A DNA stretch of 64,000 nt from Trifolium pratense (lineage: Eukaryota; Streptophyta; Magnoliopsida; Fabales; Fabaceae). A program made the translations under genes and the position numbers. Where the stretch lies: contig NC_060065.1 in NCBI RefSeq assembly GCF_020283565.1, positions 37,560,409 to 37,624,408 of the forward strand. The letters run 5' to 3'. Shown piece by piece: positions 1-10,975 of this stretch (position 1 is the stretch's first letter; every line of letters begins with the position of its first letter). Under the pieces are notes generated by a model that made no database searches, was not told the DNA's origin, and worked only from the letters and a program-made list of their open reading frames with translations.

Positions 1-60
1 CTATTTCTATGAACCAAGAAGTAAAATTAGAGTTCTTGTAAACTTGTTTCCTGCTTACAG

Positions 61-341
61 TTTATTGTGTTGCAAACCAGTCTACAGCATCTTTCTTCCA
101 AGACAACAGTGTATCCCTTGCACAGCTAATGGGATTTAGATCACGTGACAAAGGACGATTGTACTTTCCCAACTCATTAAGGTTTGAAGAAAAGAACAAG
201 AAACAAGAAAATGGTTCTTGTTTTAATGGCCGCAAAGTACAAGGAAGTGATGTGTCTAGAGTCATTTGCATACCTGTGCTACTTGATACATTGCTAAAGA
301 TTAGAAAGAGTAAGAAGAGTGTTCAAGCAACTAGGATATGA
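61..341 (+). CDS. Terminal exon of an unidentified protein-coding gene (5' part outside the window)
   Basis: A splice acceptor (tgcttacag) ends at 60 and is followed by an open frame to a TGA at 339-341. The frame is read from 63 (Y-C-V-A-N-Q-S-T-A...) and gives about 92 residues. The piece is polar and strongly basic near its end (KIRKSKKSVQATRI), with a stretch SLAQLMGFRSRDKGRLYFPN in the middle. There are no membrane segments or recognisable catalytic motifs. A plant-type AATAAA at 496-501 lies about 155 bases after the stop and could serve polyadenylation. I do not recognise the family. The remaining exons must lie upstream of position 1. That it is a real exon rests on the acceptor, the uninterrupted frame and the sensible 3' context. 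Confidence 0.55.
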
Positions 342-1152
342 TTAACACGTTTAAGATGATTCTGTTCTTGCTCCAAGTCAAAATTCACTGAAGATTTCTA
401 GTCATTTTCAACTAGTTTTTGGCATACTTATTATCTGTTGTATGTTGTAACTTTCCAAAGTTTTTTAAATGTCAATTGATCATAATTGTTAGATAAATAA
501 AAAATCTTTCCCAAGTTTTTTAAACTCTTTAATTTGGTGTGTAAATTCTATAAGCATTTATCATGTGGGAGCTTATATATAAGTTGATTCTACAATTGAA
601 GAAATGACAATAATAAGTTCAATATAAACCCAATATTAATATTTTAGATTACACTTAATTTAACTTACAAACCCGCTTCTAAGATGAGATGTATCACTTT
701 GTATAAACATTTTATAGATCTCATATTTTTCAATGTAGGACTTGAATTTTCCTCAAGTGATTAACATTATACTAGTGTCTATTGATCTGAAACGCAGACT
801 AATTCTTGAGCATCTTACATTATAAGTTTGTTCTATATAGTTGAGTTATGCGCAACATAAATTTTAATATGGTATCGAAATTTAAGATATGTTGAGTCAC
901 TTAGACCCCTCGAGTTATACTCAGTATCCTTGTTCATAGTGTGAGAGGTATGTATTAAGAATCATTAGATTAGATGAGATATGATATTGATAATGCTAGT
1001 TAACAATTCAACTAGTTGAACCGTACGAATTTGTTTTTTTAAAATTGGTGAAAATTTAACCAAATTCATTAAAAAAAAATAAAAATTGGACGGTCTCTGT
1101 TAGCATAGCTCAGTTGATAGAGACGTTGATATATATAGACTACTTGGAAGGA
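342..1152. other. 3' flank and AT-rich intergenic DNA
   Basis: I see no gene here. The stretch holds the probable 3' untranslated region of the upstream gene, then AT-rich sequence. At 1101-1130 there is a tRNA A-box-like string (TAGCATAGCTCAGTTGATAG) without a matching B box, most likely a SINE stump. Confidence 0.5.
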
Positions 1153-1161
1153 ATATTTCTC

Positions 1162-1325
1162 GATGTTTTTTCTTCTGACCCCCCGTGTTTCTTTTATACC
1201 CCTGAATTTCCAATTTTGCCCTTACAAAAAACTTCGGTTTCTAAAAACCGGATTTTTTTTTGCCTTAAAAAAATTTTCGGTTTCTAAAAACCGAAATTTA
1301 CACTGGGGTCGGAAGAAAAAACATC
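1162..1325. mobile_element. Short Mutator-type MITE with 9-bp TSD
   Basis: The two ends are inverted copies of each other: 5' gatgttttttcttctgac at 1162 and its near-perfect complement ending at 1325. The centre contains two copies of a cggtttctaaaaaccg-type hairpin. The flanks atatttctc (1153-1161) and atatttcta (1326-1334) are an 8/9 direct repeat, as expected for Mutator-like insertion. A shorter, damaged relative lies near 61000-61095. The element sits about 170 bp upstream of the NFD6-like start codon and so may be in that gene's promoter. Confidence 0.75.
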
Positions 1326-1496
1326 ATATTTCTATCATACAACACCATCTGACTATTGGGCCGATACAAGCCCAATAATACAACCCAAGCCCATAACCCA
1401 TTGTCCCAACCCTAGCAATCAAAAAATTCAGTAAAGAAGAAATAGAAAAACCCCACCCAGCAAAACCCCCGGTGATCGTCTCTCGGCCACACAACG

Positions 1497-2788
1497 ATGT
1501 CCGCCGCAAGATGCTTCCTTCGCTCCGCCGCTTCTCGCGTAAATCTGGCTGCCGGAGCTAAATCTAAACCTACACGACCAATGTTTCGGATCCCAAAACA
1601 AACCTCAACTCCTTTTCGCATTTCCAGGTAACAACGTTCAAATTCAAATCCCTTGTATCTGTTTATGTTGCAATGATAATTTATTCGAATTTGATTTCAA
1701 TTGTTGCGTAGATTACCGGTGGAAATGAGTTCCGGCGTTGAATCGTTGCTTCCATATCACACTGCAACTGCTTCCGCATTGCTCACTTCAATGCTTTCAG
1801 TCTCTCGCCACTCCTACGGTTGGACTCCTGAAGGTATTCAATTCTCTTCGCCGATATTACTGTCTTCCTATCATCGCCATTTTGTGCATGTTTAATTGCT
1901 TATCATTGCTTATTTTACGTTGGAATTACTTGTTATTCACAAAAACTTAATATATAGACCGGATACATCAATTATTCGATGAATCTGATAAGTAGACTTA
2001 TAATTAAGGATGGAGGGGGTATATAGGATACTTGCACGATAACTATAATATATATCTACTTGGCTCTGATACCCAATGTTGGAATTTTAACAAGATAACC
2101 AACATTGAATTGCGAAATTAAATTTTACTACTTGATTGTGATTGTGAAATTAAGCTTGGAACTAAGTTCTTATAGATTTTACTTGGTGAATCTAATTGTC
2201 CTTGTGTTTTCCCCCCCGTAATTTGATGGAAGATTTAGTGTCTAGAATATAAGGGATAAAATGTTTTTGTTTGTCATTTTGATTACTTAATAATGAATTT
2301 AACCAGACTTACCTATAGCCAAATGCAATGGATTATATACGTTATGTAAAATTAAGAACCCTACATGATGCATTGAAATTTGAAGATTTCATTAAAAATT
2401 GAATTTTTGATACACTATGAAAGCCAGTGCAATTCTTTCATAATGACACACAATGCAATATTGCTATAATGGCCTAAGTTTATTTTTTCCTCTTTTTTAC
2501 TTATGTTGCATTCGAATAGGATGCAAGCCTTTTTTTTTTTCTTTCTTAATGGTATAAATGTTAAACATGTTAGCTCGGTCGTTTTCTTTTTTTACATTTT
2601 CATTTTTACCTTTTCTGGATGGGTAGGTAAGGTTTGTGTCATTGATGAAAATGTTAGGTTTGGGTACATGTGACCAACAATATTTACTGTTCAAACATTT
2701 TCAATATTTTCAATTAGTCTCTCTCTTGCTCTCACAATGAAAGGATCTTAATTTTTTCCCCTTTGTAGGGCAAGAGAAGACTAGATGA
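1497..2788 (+). CDS. NFD6-like: NUCLEAR FUSION DEFECTIVE 6-like mitochondrial protein, three exons
   Basis: Coding exons are 1497-1627, 1712-1833 and 2769-2788. They join in frame to a 90-residue protein. It begins [20 protein letters not shown], an Arg/Ser/Ala-rich stretch without acids typical of a mitochondrial presequence. It continues with the family's conserved core LPVEMSS...[20 protein letters not shown] (residues 45-74) and ends YGWTPEGQEKTR. All introns are GT-AG. The third exon supplies only the last six residues plus part of a Gly codon, after a 935-base intron. In Arabidopsis, NFD6 is a mitochondrial protein needed for polar-nuclei fusion in the female gametophyte; this member's role is inferred from family. 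Members of this family often have alternative 3' ends: reading through the second donor would give a different tail, and an acceptor near 4085 could give another. A Mutator-type MITE lies just upstream. Confidence 0.85.
1975..2025. mobile_element. Stowaway-like MITE relic in the second NFD6-like intron
   Basis: A degraded terminus, aaggatggagggggta, ends near 2022. It is preceded by sequence resembling the usual gaatctgataagtagactta interior. Only one end is clear, so this is a decayed copy. Confidence 0.35.
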
Positions 2789-5009
2789 AGATCGAGCATC
2801 AAAGATGGTGTGACATGGATTTATTTCAAATTTTAGGTTTTGAAGCGTTAAGAACTTGTCTTCTGTAGATTAGTGAGAGGATGAATTTTCTAAATTGAAT
2901 GTAAAACTGGATTTTGAACACCATTCATAAAAATTGTTGTGTGCCTATGGTGCAATTTAATGGTATTTATTAGTAACTTCCCAATCACATTATTTTGCTT
3001 AACAAAGTGCTGTCATTTTTTAGCTATTGAGCAATTCACTTCTCCCTCTGTCTCCCTCCTTCTCTCCTAAAAGATCTATTATGGGTTGTGTTATGTAGTG
3101 CATTCCATATTTCAAAATGCCTAGACCTTTTATATAAATAAACATTCACTTAGAGATAATAATCTGAAGACCATACTGATTGATTGTATTCACTCAGATT
3201 GCAATGATGATGTATGATGAATGACAGAGGGTTCGAGCAAAGTTTTATGTAGGTGCGCTCTGAATAAGGTGTTCGAATAATTTTTTCTTTTGGGATTTTG
3301 AATTGTTCACATAAACTTTGATGTCAATGAGCATTTGCCGAGAATATATAAGAGGCGCTAAATTAGCAACAATCTCCACTGTATCATTTTGTAGACTGAT
3401 TTCTAGATACAATTTGTATGATTTGGTTTTCTATTCAAGCTTGATGGATTTACTACTGTATGTTGTGTATTGCAATGAGTGTGCAGTTGAACACAGTATA
3501 AGAACATTGATTTAGTTACCTTAATGGTCCATAGAATTTGTGACTAACCTCAATGCAAAATGACATTTATGTGCTTTCCTGAGAATTCTGTTTGATGCAG
3601 TGAAAAAACATTAGTATGATATTGCAATGCTAAACTTAAGATTGTACTTGTTTGTTTGATATTAATCGCAGAATTTTAATTCTTGTTGACACAGATAACT
3701 GATATTATAATCTTGAGCAAGATCCTGGGTGCTGTAATTGCTGGCCTTATTTTGAATTTTTAGAATTGAACATGTCTCTGTAATAGGCACATTGTGTTCA
3801 AATCGAATCCTTCTATTTTTCTGCTGCAACTCCGAAGCATTTGATACATTTCTTCATTCTTTGTGCAACACCCTATTTTGACATGGCTGTTTTCTTGTTT
3901 AGGCTCGTGATCACATTTTGGGGCTTGGGGACTACCCGTGTTTCTGTCATTTCAACATGCTTTGCATTGATAGATTTTGTTTTGTATCTGAACGATTTGT
4001 AATTACGTTGGTGGCTGGCTTCTCTAATTACGTGTTTTAGTGTATGGTTTAAGTTTCTTAAATTGTTTCCTTTTTGCACTCTAGATGGATGATTGCTGTT
4101 ATTGGGTGCGGTTCACTGCGCGAACTTTCCATGGATTTCAGTTTACTTTGTTAGGCCTTCTTAGAGGATTTTCTACTAGGTTGAATGTAAAACTCAAGAA
4201 TTAAATTGTACAAGCATCCAGAGCTGGTACATTGATTAGGTATGATTGTTATTTTATTGAATCACCACTTCAAAATTTCTTTGCCTGCAAATCACAACAA
4301 TTTATTTCACCCTGATACGGGAAAAGGTTTATTGCTTTAGTTTCGGCAATGAAATGCTGGTTTTCGATGTGATATGGGTATGGTATAGGCTATGTAGATA
4401 ATCAAGACTAACACAAACAATAAAGACGTCGATTGGTTGGTTTGAATGATGAAGATTGTCTCTTGCAATTGACCAAGTAAATTATATCAGTAAAGTGGAA
4501 TTTTTCTATAACTTTTTTTATCGGGTAGGATCATATACTTCAGTAAAACAAATTAAATCAGATGTTCCCAATGAAATTTTAATAAGATTCGACGAAACAA
4601 TATCCTTAATGGACATGACACATGCATATTTGTGATCAAAATTCATACAATCGCTAAAAGTTCGTCACTTCGTCGTTGTAATGTCTATTTGATTAATGAT
4701 CAATGCAATTAATAACTCGTGTGCATGTATATAGCTCTGTAGAACTAGCATTGATAGCGGCTATTACATTGAAAACCATACCATTGTGACATCAGACGTT
4801 CATCAAATCAATTTCAACGTTTCACCTTCAATTCTAACACTGCAACATCGAGTGTAAAAGAAGTATAATCTTGGAGAAAAAGAGTATAGCAAAATTTACA
4901 ACGAGATCATATTTCACGTTTCTAACCATTTTCACGGAATAATAACCACCATATTCAAGTCATGATGTAGGATATATTCTGTCTATTTTACTCATTATAC
5001 CTAGCTTTA
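2789..5009. other. Probable 3' UTR or alternative terminal exons of the NFD6-like gene, then intergenic DNA
   Basis: There is no convincing coding region. T-rich, non-repetitive sequence with several acceptor-like CAG/TAG sites continues to about 4260 (for example ctctag ending at 4085). It is consistent with a long or alternatively spliced 3' region of the preceding gene. From about 4300 the sequence is plain AT-rich intergenic DNA. Confidence 0.35.
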
Positions 5010-5018
5010 TATTTTTAT

Positions 5019-5361
5019 GGCTTAACTACATATTTGGTCCCTTACGTTTATTTTAGGTTTCAATTTGGTCCCTTACGTTTAAAAAGTATCAATTTGGTCC
5101 CTTACGTTTATTTTAGGTTTCAAGTTAGTCCTTTCCGTTAGTTTTGTCACTAACACCGTTTGAACAGTACACGTGTCACGGTGTCCAAGTGCCACGTGTC
5201 AGTCCACATATGCAAATTGACTGCCACATGTGACAAAATTGACGGAAAGGACTAACTTGAAACCTAAAATAAACGTAAGGGACCAAATTGATACTTTTTT
5301 AACGTAAGGGACCAAATTGAAACCTAAAATAAACGTAAGGGACCAAATGTGTAGTTAAGCC
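5019..5361. mobile_element. Mutator-type MITE with long inverted repeats and perfect 9-bp TSD
   Basis: Inverted repeats of about 140 bp start ggcttaactacatatttggt and end with the complement at 5361. They are made of repeated 'tttggtcccttacgtttattt' modules. The flanking 9-mers tatttttat (5010-5018) and tatttttat (5362-5370) are identical. The core carries acgtg and cacgtgtc motifs. No coding capacity is visible, so it is non-autonomous. Confidence 0.9.
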
Positions 5362-5370
5362 TATTTTTAT

Positions 5371-6640
5371 TCAATTTAAAGAAATTTATGCATTTTGAAT
5401 CTCTAATATAGATCATCTAAAACATGTTCTAATTGTCGAGCTTTAAGATATGTTTGGATTGGTGGTATAAGAATGAGGTGTATTAACATCATTTTTTTAA
5501 AAAACTAACCATTCTATTTCACTCATTCCATCTTATACCGCAAGTCCTGACAGAACCTTAGTTTTGAAGGATTATAACATGTAGTCCTAATTTTTAAAGA
5601 TAAAACTTGAAATTTAAACAATACCTTGAAAATTATCGATTGAAAAAAGAAAATTATCACTCAAATTTAGATTGCCCTCAACAGCACCACCCATTTGAAT
5701 TCTTAGCAGTCCCTTCTAATTATTTTCCATTTTCATTACAATCTTTGTAACTAGGGTCGTTTTATTTTTCCAATTATTGACAGCTAAAGAGTTCGTTATA
5801 CTGCTGAATGGCAATGCAAAAGAGATGAGTATTGCTATTAAAATAGAAATAAAGAAGTTGTTGAATGGAGATTATGGAGTAATATGGAAGAGTTTTAAAG
5901 CTAGCTGCTTACACGAAGTGGTCGATGCATTGTCCCAGGTACATGTTACAGGCACTCTGAATTTTTAGCTAAAACACAGTACAAGTATTAAACCTTCGAA
6001 ATATTACTGCCAGTAATCAAATATGAATTTCAATCATGTCAAATGCAATGAAAAGGAAACAACATGCCGCTCAAATTAGTGAAGTGACAGGACATTCCAA
6101 AAGACAGGAGACTAGAACCAGCTTATGTTGCTGCTCTGTAGAGGTTACTACAATCTAATGGTCCTTACAGCGGCAACATCCTAGTTAGTATTCACTGTGT
6201 ACTCTTGTTAAGAAGGCTGGTTGGGAGGCAACGAATTAAAAAAGACAACGATATCATAAACATTTTCAAATATAAACATATTTCTGTGACTATTCTTTTT
6301 CTGGTAAACAAAATCCAACATTCTCAACTCTTGTGATGAGTAGGATTCCAACTCTGAGCCAATTCTACGTGTACACACGTGTTTAGCAGTGTAAGAATAA
6401 ACTGAAAGAAAATGCACAACAAAATTTGAAGAAGCATATTGATAATTACTTAATCACATTAAAACTATTATATTCTCCTTAACATTGTTCAAGTGGCAAA
6501 CATTAACCCTAAAATGAAGTCAAGCATGTTAATTAAAAGGTAAATCCAGGCTAATTAAAGTGAAAATATGCTAGTTAAGTTTTTCCATAGCAGCATCCTG
6601 TAAACAAGAGAGATAGGCTGATATCCTCTTTAACTATGAA
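5371..6640. other. Intergenic DNA, including the 3' flank of OB-fold gene copy 1
   Basis: No gene is supported. From about 6000 onward the sequence is recognisably duplicated at 17780-18370 (for example cctaaaatgaagtcaagcat at both places), so it belongs to the duplicated OB-fold segment. A 63-codon open frame at 5777-5968 has no recognisable features. Confidence 0.5.
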
Positions 6641-7960
6641 TTATTCTGCAACAGCGTTCACATTTTCATGTTCAATAAGTGAGAGGTTGTTATCCTCTTT
6701 AACTTTAAATGTTGCAGGATCAGTGATCTCAATCTGACTCCATACATCATCAACCAGCCTCATGGATCCCTTAGACATGTCAATCTTTGCATTGCTGATT
6801 ATCACAGTAGTTCCAGGCTTCATCAACTCAACTGCAAAGAAACAAAACCAGGCTTCCTCATCACACAACAAGTTTATTCCTTATACTAATTAGTACTAAT
6901 AGGCATGTCAATATAAGCAATCAATAAAAACATGTCTTAGATGACTTCCATTGATGTTACAACGAGCCGCACGCAATTGCAGATAGTGCGACCTCAATGT
7001 CAATTGTGACTACATTGACAAAAAATCTTGATATCGCAATTCATAACGCAATCATATATATACCTTATTTTAAAACCCTGGTGCAAATGCTTGTGCATAA
7101 GGAGTGTAAGCTCCACAAAGAAAATAAACTAATTACGCAAAGTTTTGCTTATTAAAGAAGGAACAATTGAAAATGAAAACGAAAATAAGGATGAAAATTT
7201 CATAATATGCATAACAATTTTCCCTCCTAGCTAAAATTACATGACATGGAATCTCCATTTTCTATCTCCTAAATCCAAGGTCCCTACCAAGCATAAATTT
7301 TACACACTAGAGGAAGAAAAAAAAGTCTTAATTTGTGAAAAATTTCCTCCCTCTCTAAACTATTAATATTATCAGCATAGAGTTAGGTGTTCATTATCAA
7401 TATAGATGGAGTTAAAAATTAGTCAAAAAATCAACAAAATTGTTGTTGCAGTAAAATAAGAACCCTAATCCCAAAACAATGCAGATCAAAATGAGAAAAC
7501 CCCAAATGTAAAAAATTCAAAATTTCGACGAATAAAACAGAACCCATATAAAAAGTTTTGATTTTTAGAAATGGGAAATCAAAATCACATGAAAAGAAAA
7601 AGGAACAAGAAGTGAAATAGGACCTTGTTCATCATGAGCGTTGAAAATGATGGTGCCGGTTTCATCGCCGATGAGACAGTCGGCGAGTGTAGGAGAGCGA
7701 ATAAAGCTTCTATCCTCAGGTTGTTCGATTTTTTGAGAGGATAAAACCTTAACGATCAAGGTGCGACCCTTTGTTCCTGGTTTCAATTGAGATACTTTTG
7801 TGAAAACGGGTTCTTTCTTTGCGGGTTTGTTCCATTCTTGTTGCACATACGATGATGATGATGATGATGCCATTGATTTTTCTTTGATAGCCAAATTCCA
7901 AACAAGAACTACAATAACGCAACAAGGATCATGAATGATGTGACCGGAGTGGGTACAAGG
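5990..7960. repeat. Segmental duplication, copy 1 (partner 17780-20400)
   Basis: The OB-fold gene, its intron and its 3' flank are shared with 17780-20400. Matching anchors include tgaagtcaagcatgttaatt, atccaggctaat and the gaagaa(a/g)catattgata string. The partner is longer because its intron has gained insertions. The two copies lie in the same orientation and are now separated by about 10 kb containing a CACTA element, a Mutator MITE, a solo LTR and SINEs. Confidence 0.75.
6641..7873 (-). CDS. OB-fold nucleic-acid-binding protein, At4g28440-like, copy 1
   Basis: Two exons on the minus strand, 7873-7624 and 6831-6641, join through a phase-1 GT-AG intron to 146 residues. The order is MASSSSSS start, then PVFTKVSQLKPGTKGRTLIV, CLIGDETGTIIFNAHDEQ, and VELMKPGTTVIISNAKIDM to the stop. 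This matches the plant single-domain OB-fold family related to RPA2/SOSS-B, presumably single-strand DNA or RNA binding. I chose the ATG at 7873 because the paralogue at 20356 also starts MASS; an in-frame ATG lies seven codons upstream. Compared with copy 2, this copy has changed several positions conserved in the family: KIDMFKGSMRLAVDKWGR has become KIDMSKGSMRLVDDVWSQ, and the LQKGG segment is lost. It may be diverging or less constrained. A Mutator-type MITE lies 160 bp upstream of its ATG. Confidence 0.85.
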
Positions 7961-8032
7961 TTGTGTAGGGTTTAGAGAATGTGTGCTTGGGCATTCAAAA
8001 TTGGTTTGTAGTTGTAAACAAATTTAATATTT

Positions 8033-8826
8033 GAGTAATTAGTGAATTTAGTTCCTAAACTATCATTCTCTCACCAACTTAGTTCCTAAACTATTAAAAC
8101 CAACTAAAAGGTCTCTAAACTATATTCACATCCTTCAATTTAGTCTCTAAACTATATTCACATCCTTCAATTTAGTCCATCGGTTAACTTTTCCGTTAAG
8201 TGACTGTTAGTAGTCCCTAAACTATAAAAAATACTTCAATTTAGTCCTTAAACTATCTTAAAAAACAACAAAATAGTAACAACACTGCTAAATCATTACT
8301 GCTAAATCATACTGCTAAGTCAAATGACTGCTAAAACAAATAGTCTCTAAACTATAGTGTGAAATCAAATTCATTTTTAACATAATTCATTACTGCTAAA
8401 TCATCATTCGTCTCGTTAACTACCTAGTAACACAAATTGGTTCACTACCTAGTAACAACACAAATTCATTACTGCTAAACTAAAATGAAACATTACTGCT
8501 AAATCAAGAAAAACCAAAAAACAAACTTAACCATAATTGAAGGGGGTTGAAGAAAAAAGAGTTGGTGATGGAGGACTAAATTAATCGGGTTGAGAGAGTT
8601 GATCGAGAAGAGAGATATAAGCGTAAAAGTAGCTTTTCGATTTTAGGGTTTTAAAGAACAGTTAAGGGGAAAAGATAACGGAGGACTAAATTGATGGATG
8701 AAAAATAGTTTAGGGACCTAATTGATGGATGAAAAATAGTTTAGGGACCTTTTAGTTGGTTTTAATAGTTTAGGGACTGAATTGGTGAGAGAGTGATAGT
8801 TTAGGGACTAAATTGACCGATTACTC
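8033..8826. mobile_element. Mutator-type MITE (794 bp) with perfect 9-bp TSD
   Basis: Terminal inverted repeats are built from 'tttagtccctaaactat' modules; the left end is gagtaattagtgaatttag and the right end its complement. The TSD ttaatattt is identical at 8024-8032 and 8827-8835. The interior has repeated 'attactgctaaatca' motifs but no open reading frame. A half copy of this terminus lies near 19550-19650 in the intron of the paralogous OB-fold gene. Confidence 0.9.
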
Positions 8827-8835
8827 TTAATATTT

Positions 8836-9577
8836 CTTAAATACTTCCAATCCACTGTGATTGGGAGGGGTTGAAACCACTTAATGTCAGAACTAATCTC
8901 CCTGAACGAGATTAAACCGCAGTGAAAAACAAAAAAAATACTTGCAATCATGAGTGTTAAATATAGGCATCTATTGCTTCAATTTCACAAACTAGAGTTA
9001 TTTTTTTAATTGTAAGGTTTAATTAAAATATAGAATTTGTAATCATAATCTTGTTTTTTACTATTTAGTTTGTTTGAAGATGCCAAGAATAAAGGCTTCA
9101 TATTACACCTAGAGTTGTTAAAATTTGCTAATTTGTATGAGTCAGTTACGCCAAACTCACAAAAATGTAGTTTTCGGACCTAAAATTTTAGCTAGAATTT
9201 TTCAGAGTTTTTTAGCTCGACTTGTAAAAACTCTTTTGTAATATGGGACTAGCTCGCATGGACCAGAGATAGTTTGTAGCCCGTACAAACCAAAACAAAC
9301 CCTAAAATAATTAAAATTGAAATCGAAAATACGAAACCTTGTAAATATATGCATCTAGCGCATCCACTCAAAAATAATGAATCACTAATATTTTTTTGTA
9401 AGCATATCCTACAAGAGAGAATCCAAGTCATATATAGATGCATATGATTTTCTCATCAATATAATTGTAAGGGAATTGTTGTGCTTCGAATTTTGTTTGA
9501 ATCGATAGAATATGGTGGAATGAAATAGACCGGTATGGAGTCCAATTTTATTGTTTCGCTTTCTAAGAATGAATAGA
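8836..9577. other. Intergenic DNA
   Basis: No gene is visible. A short stretch after 9105 (cctagagttgttaaaatttg) resembles the start of an hAT-type repeat, but no partner end was found. Confidence 0.4.
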
Positions 9578-9582
9578 CTAAA

Positions 9583-10067
9583 TGTTGGAATATTTTATAT
9601 TATTCAATTATTATATTCCAATAATTATTATGTGGGCATATATATTTATATTAATTATATTAGCTATTTATCAATTAAGAGCCTAAATTGATTAAGTGGT
9701 CAAATAAAGTTAAAAGGCTATTAGATTTCTATTTAGAATTAATTAATTATTTAATTAGTTAGATATGGGCTCAAATGGGTGGATGTCAGGATGGCCCATT
9801 TCGGGATAATGGGAACCCTAATGGGCCATCACCCTATATAAGGCTATGGTCCCCAATACACCGTACGAAAGCAAACACTCTTCTCCCCATCTGAAGAGAA
9901 TCAAGGCATCAGGGTACCGGTTGAGGAAGAGCCAATCTAGCCGCCATTTCTTTGTGTTTCAGGATCACTGCTGAAAAGACTCATCTCCATGGATCCAGGT
10001 ATTCCTAAAGATCAACTTGTCGATCCTATGATTTTATACATGCTTCCATGACTATTTTGTTTCCGCA
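9583..10067 (+). mobile_element. Solo LTR of a copia-type retrotransposon
   Basis: The element begins TGTTGGAATATTTTATATTA after the 5-mer ctaaa (9578-9582). It carries a promoter-like ccctatataaggc at 9831-9843 and ends ...tttccgCA at 10067, followed by ctaaa (10068-10072). The 5-bp TSD and TG...CA ends fit a solo LTR made by recombination. A second possible end is at 10136 (ttaca followed again by ctaaa). No internal region or second LTR is present. Confidence 0.65.
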
Positions 10068-10830
10068 CTAAAGTATATGTCATATAATATGTTGATCATG
10101 TATATATATTTAATCTTTAGTGATTTAATGCTTACACTAAAGTGATACAAAACATGATTTCAATTCACCCCATCTATACTACCGTCTTCTATTTACCTTT
10201 TCCACAAGTTTGGGAAGCTTTAATATGTTAAGTGTTCACGTAATTTTTTTTAATTGTTTTTCTTGAATATGAATATTCTGCTATTAATATATTGAGTTTA
10301 TGCTATTTTCATCTATTTTTACCATAGTTTTATGTTGACCATTTTGTCAGAACATTGATAGGGTGTTGGATATACAAAATCACATGGGGTAGAAAAAATA
10401 GAAATCAATATTTAGATCACTAATTAAGTAAGTTGTAGGATAAAAATATCTTTGATTATGATCAAACAAGTTGTAGGAAACTAATCAAGCAAGTTGGTAG
10501 AATACAAATCTCTTTCATTATGCATATTTTTCTTTGATATAAAACTACATATTATGAACATACAATAATTTCATTTTTGTGTTCATACAATATTCATTAA
10601 TTGTAGATATGATCATACAATTTCAATTCAATTTCACACATATACTTTTAATGTACTAATTAGATAATCATGCAACTTGTATGAATTGATCATACAATTC
10701 GTTAAAACACATTAAAAATTGCTGTAAATATTTTTCATATAGAGCAACACCATTTTTTTAGTATGGTCCAAACTAATTATACTTTTCATCCAAAAAAAGT
10801 TTTTTAATATATAGGAAAACTTTTTTTTTT

Positions 10831-10975
10831 GTCAAGTAGCCTAGTGCTAGAAATTTCACTCTTACAGTGGATAAATGAAATGATCGGGGTTCGAACTCTA
10901 AACCCCTGCATATATACTGCAATGTCTCTACTAATTGGGTTAAGCTCACGGGACGAAAAACTAATTGTTTTTAAT
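10831..10975 (+). mobile_element. tRNA-derived SINE
   Basis: An A-box-like string (tagcctagtgctagaa, from 10837) is followed about 35 bases later by a B box (ggttcgaactc, 10888-10898). After that comes the common legume body ...cccctgcatatatactgcaatg and an A/T-rich tail. The tRNA cannot fold into a full cloverleaf, so this is a SINE and not a functional tRNA gene. Confidence 0.65.

Noticed and set aside
1101..1130. tRNA-like A box (TAGCATAGCTCAGTTGATAG)
   Set aside because: No B box in the expected place; at best a SINE stump cut off before the MITE at 1162.
5777..5968. 63-codon open frame starting MTAKEFVILLNGNAKEMSIA
   Set aside because: No known domain, no splice or promoter support, and in a region of random-length ORFs.
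10831..10975. A possible tRNA gene (A and B boxes)
   Set aside because: No acceptor stem or complete cloverleaf; the body and A/T tail fit a SINE. The same reasoning was applied at 16555, 17548, 53588, 54738 and 63755.
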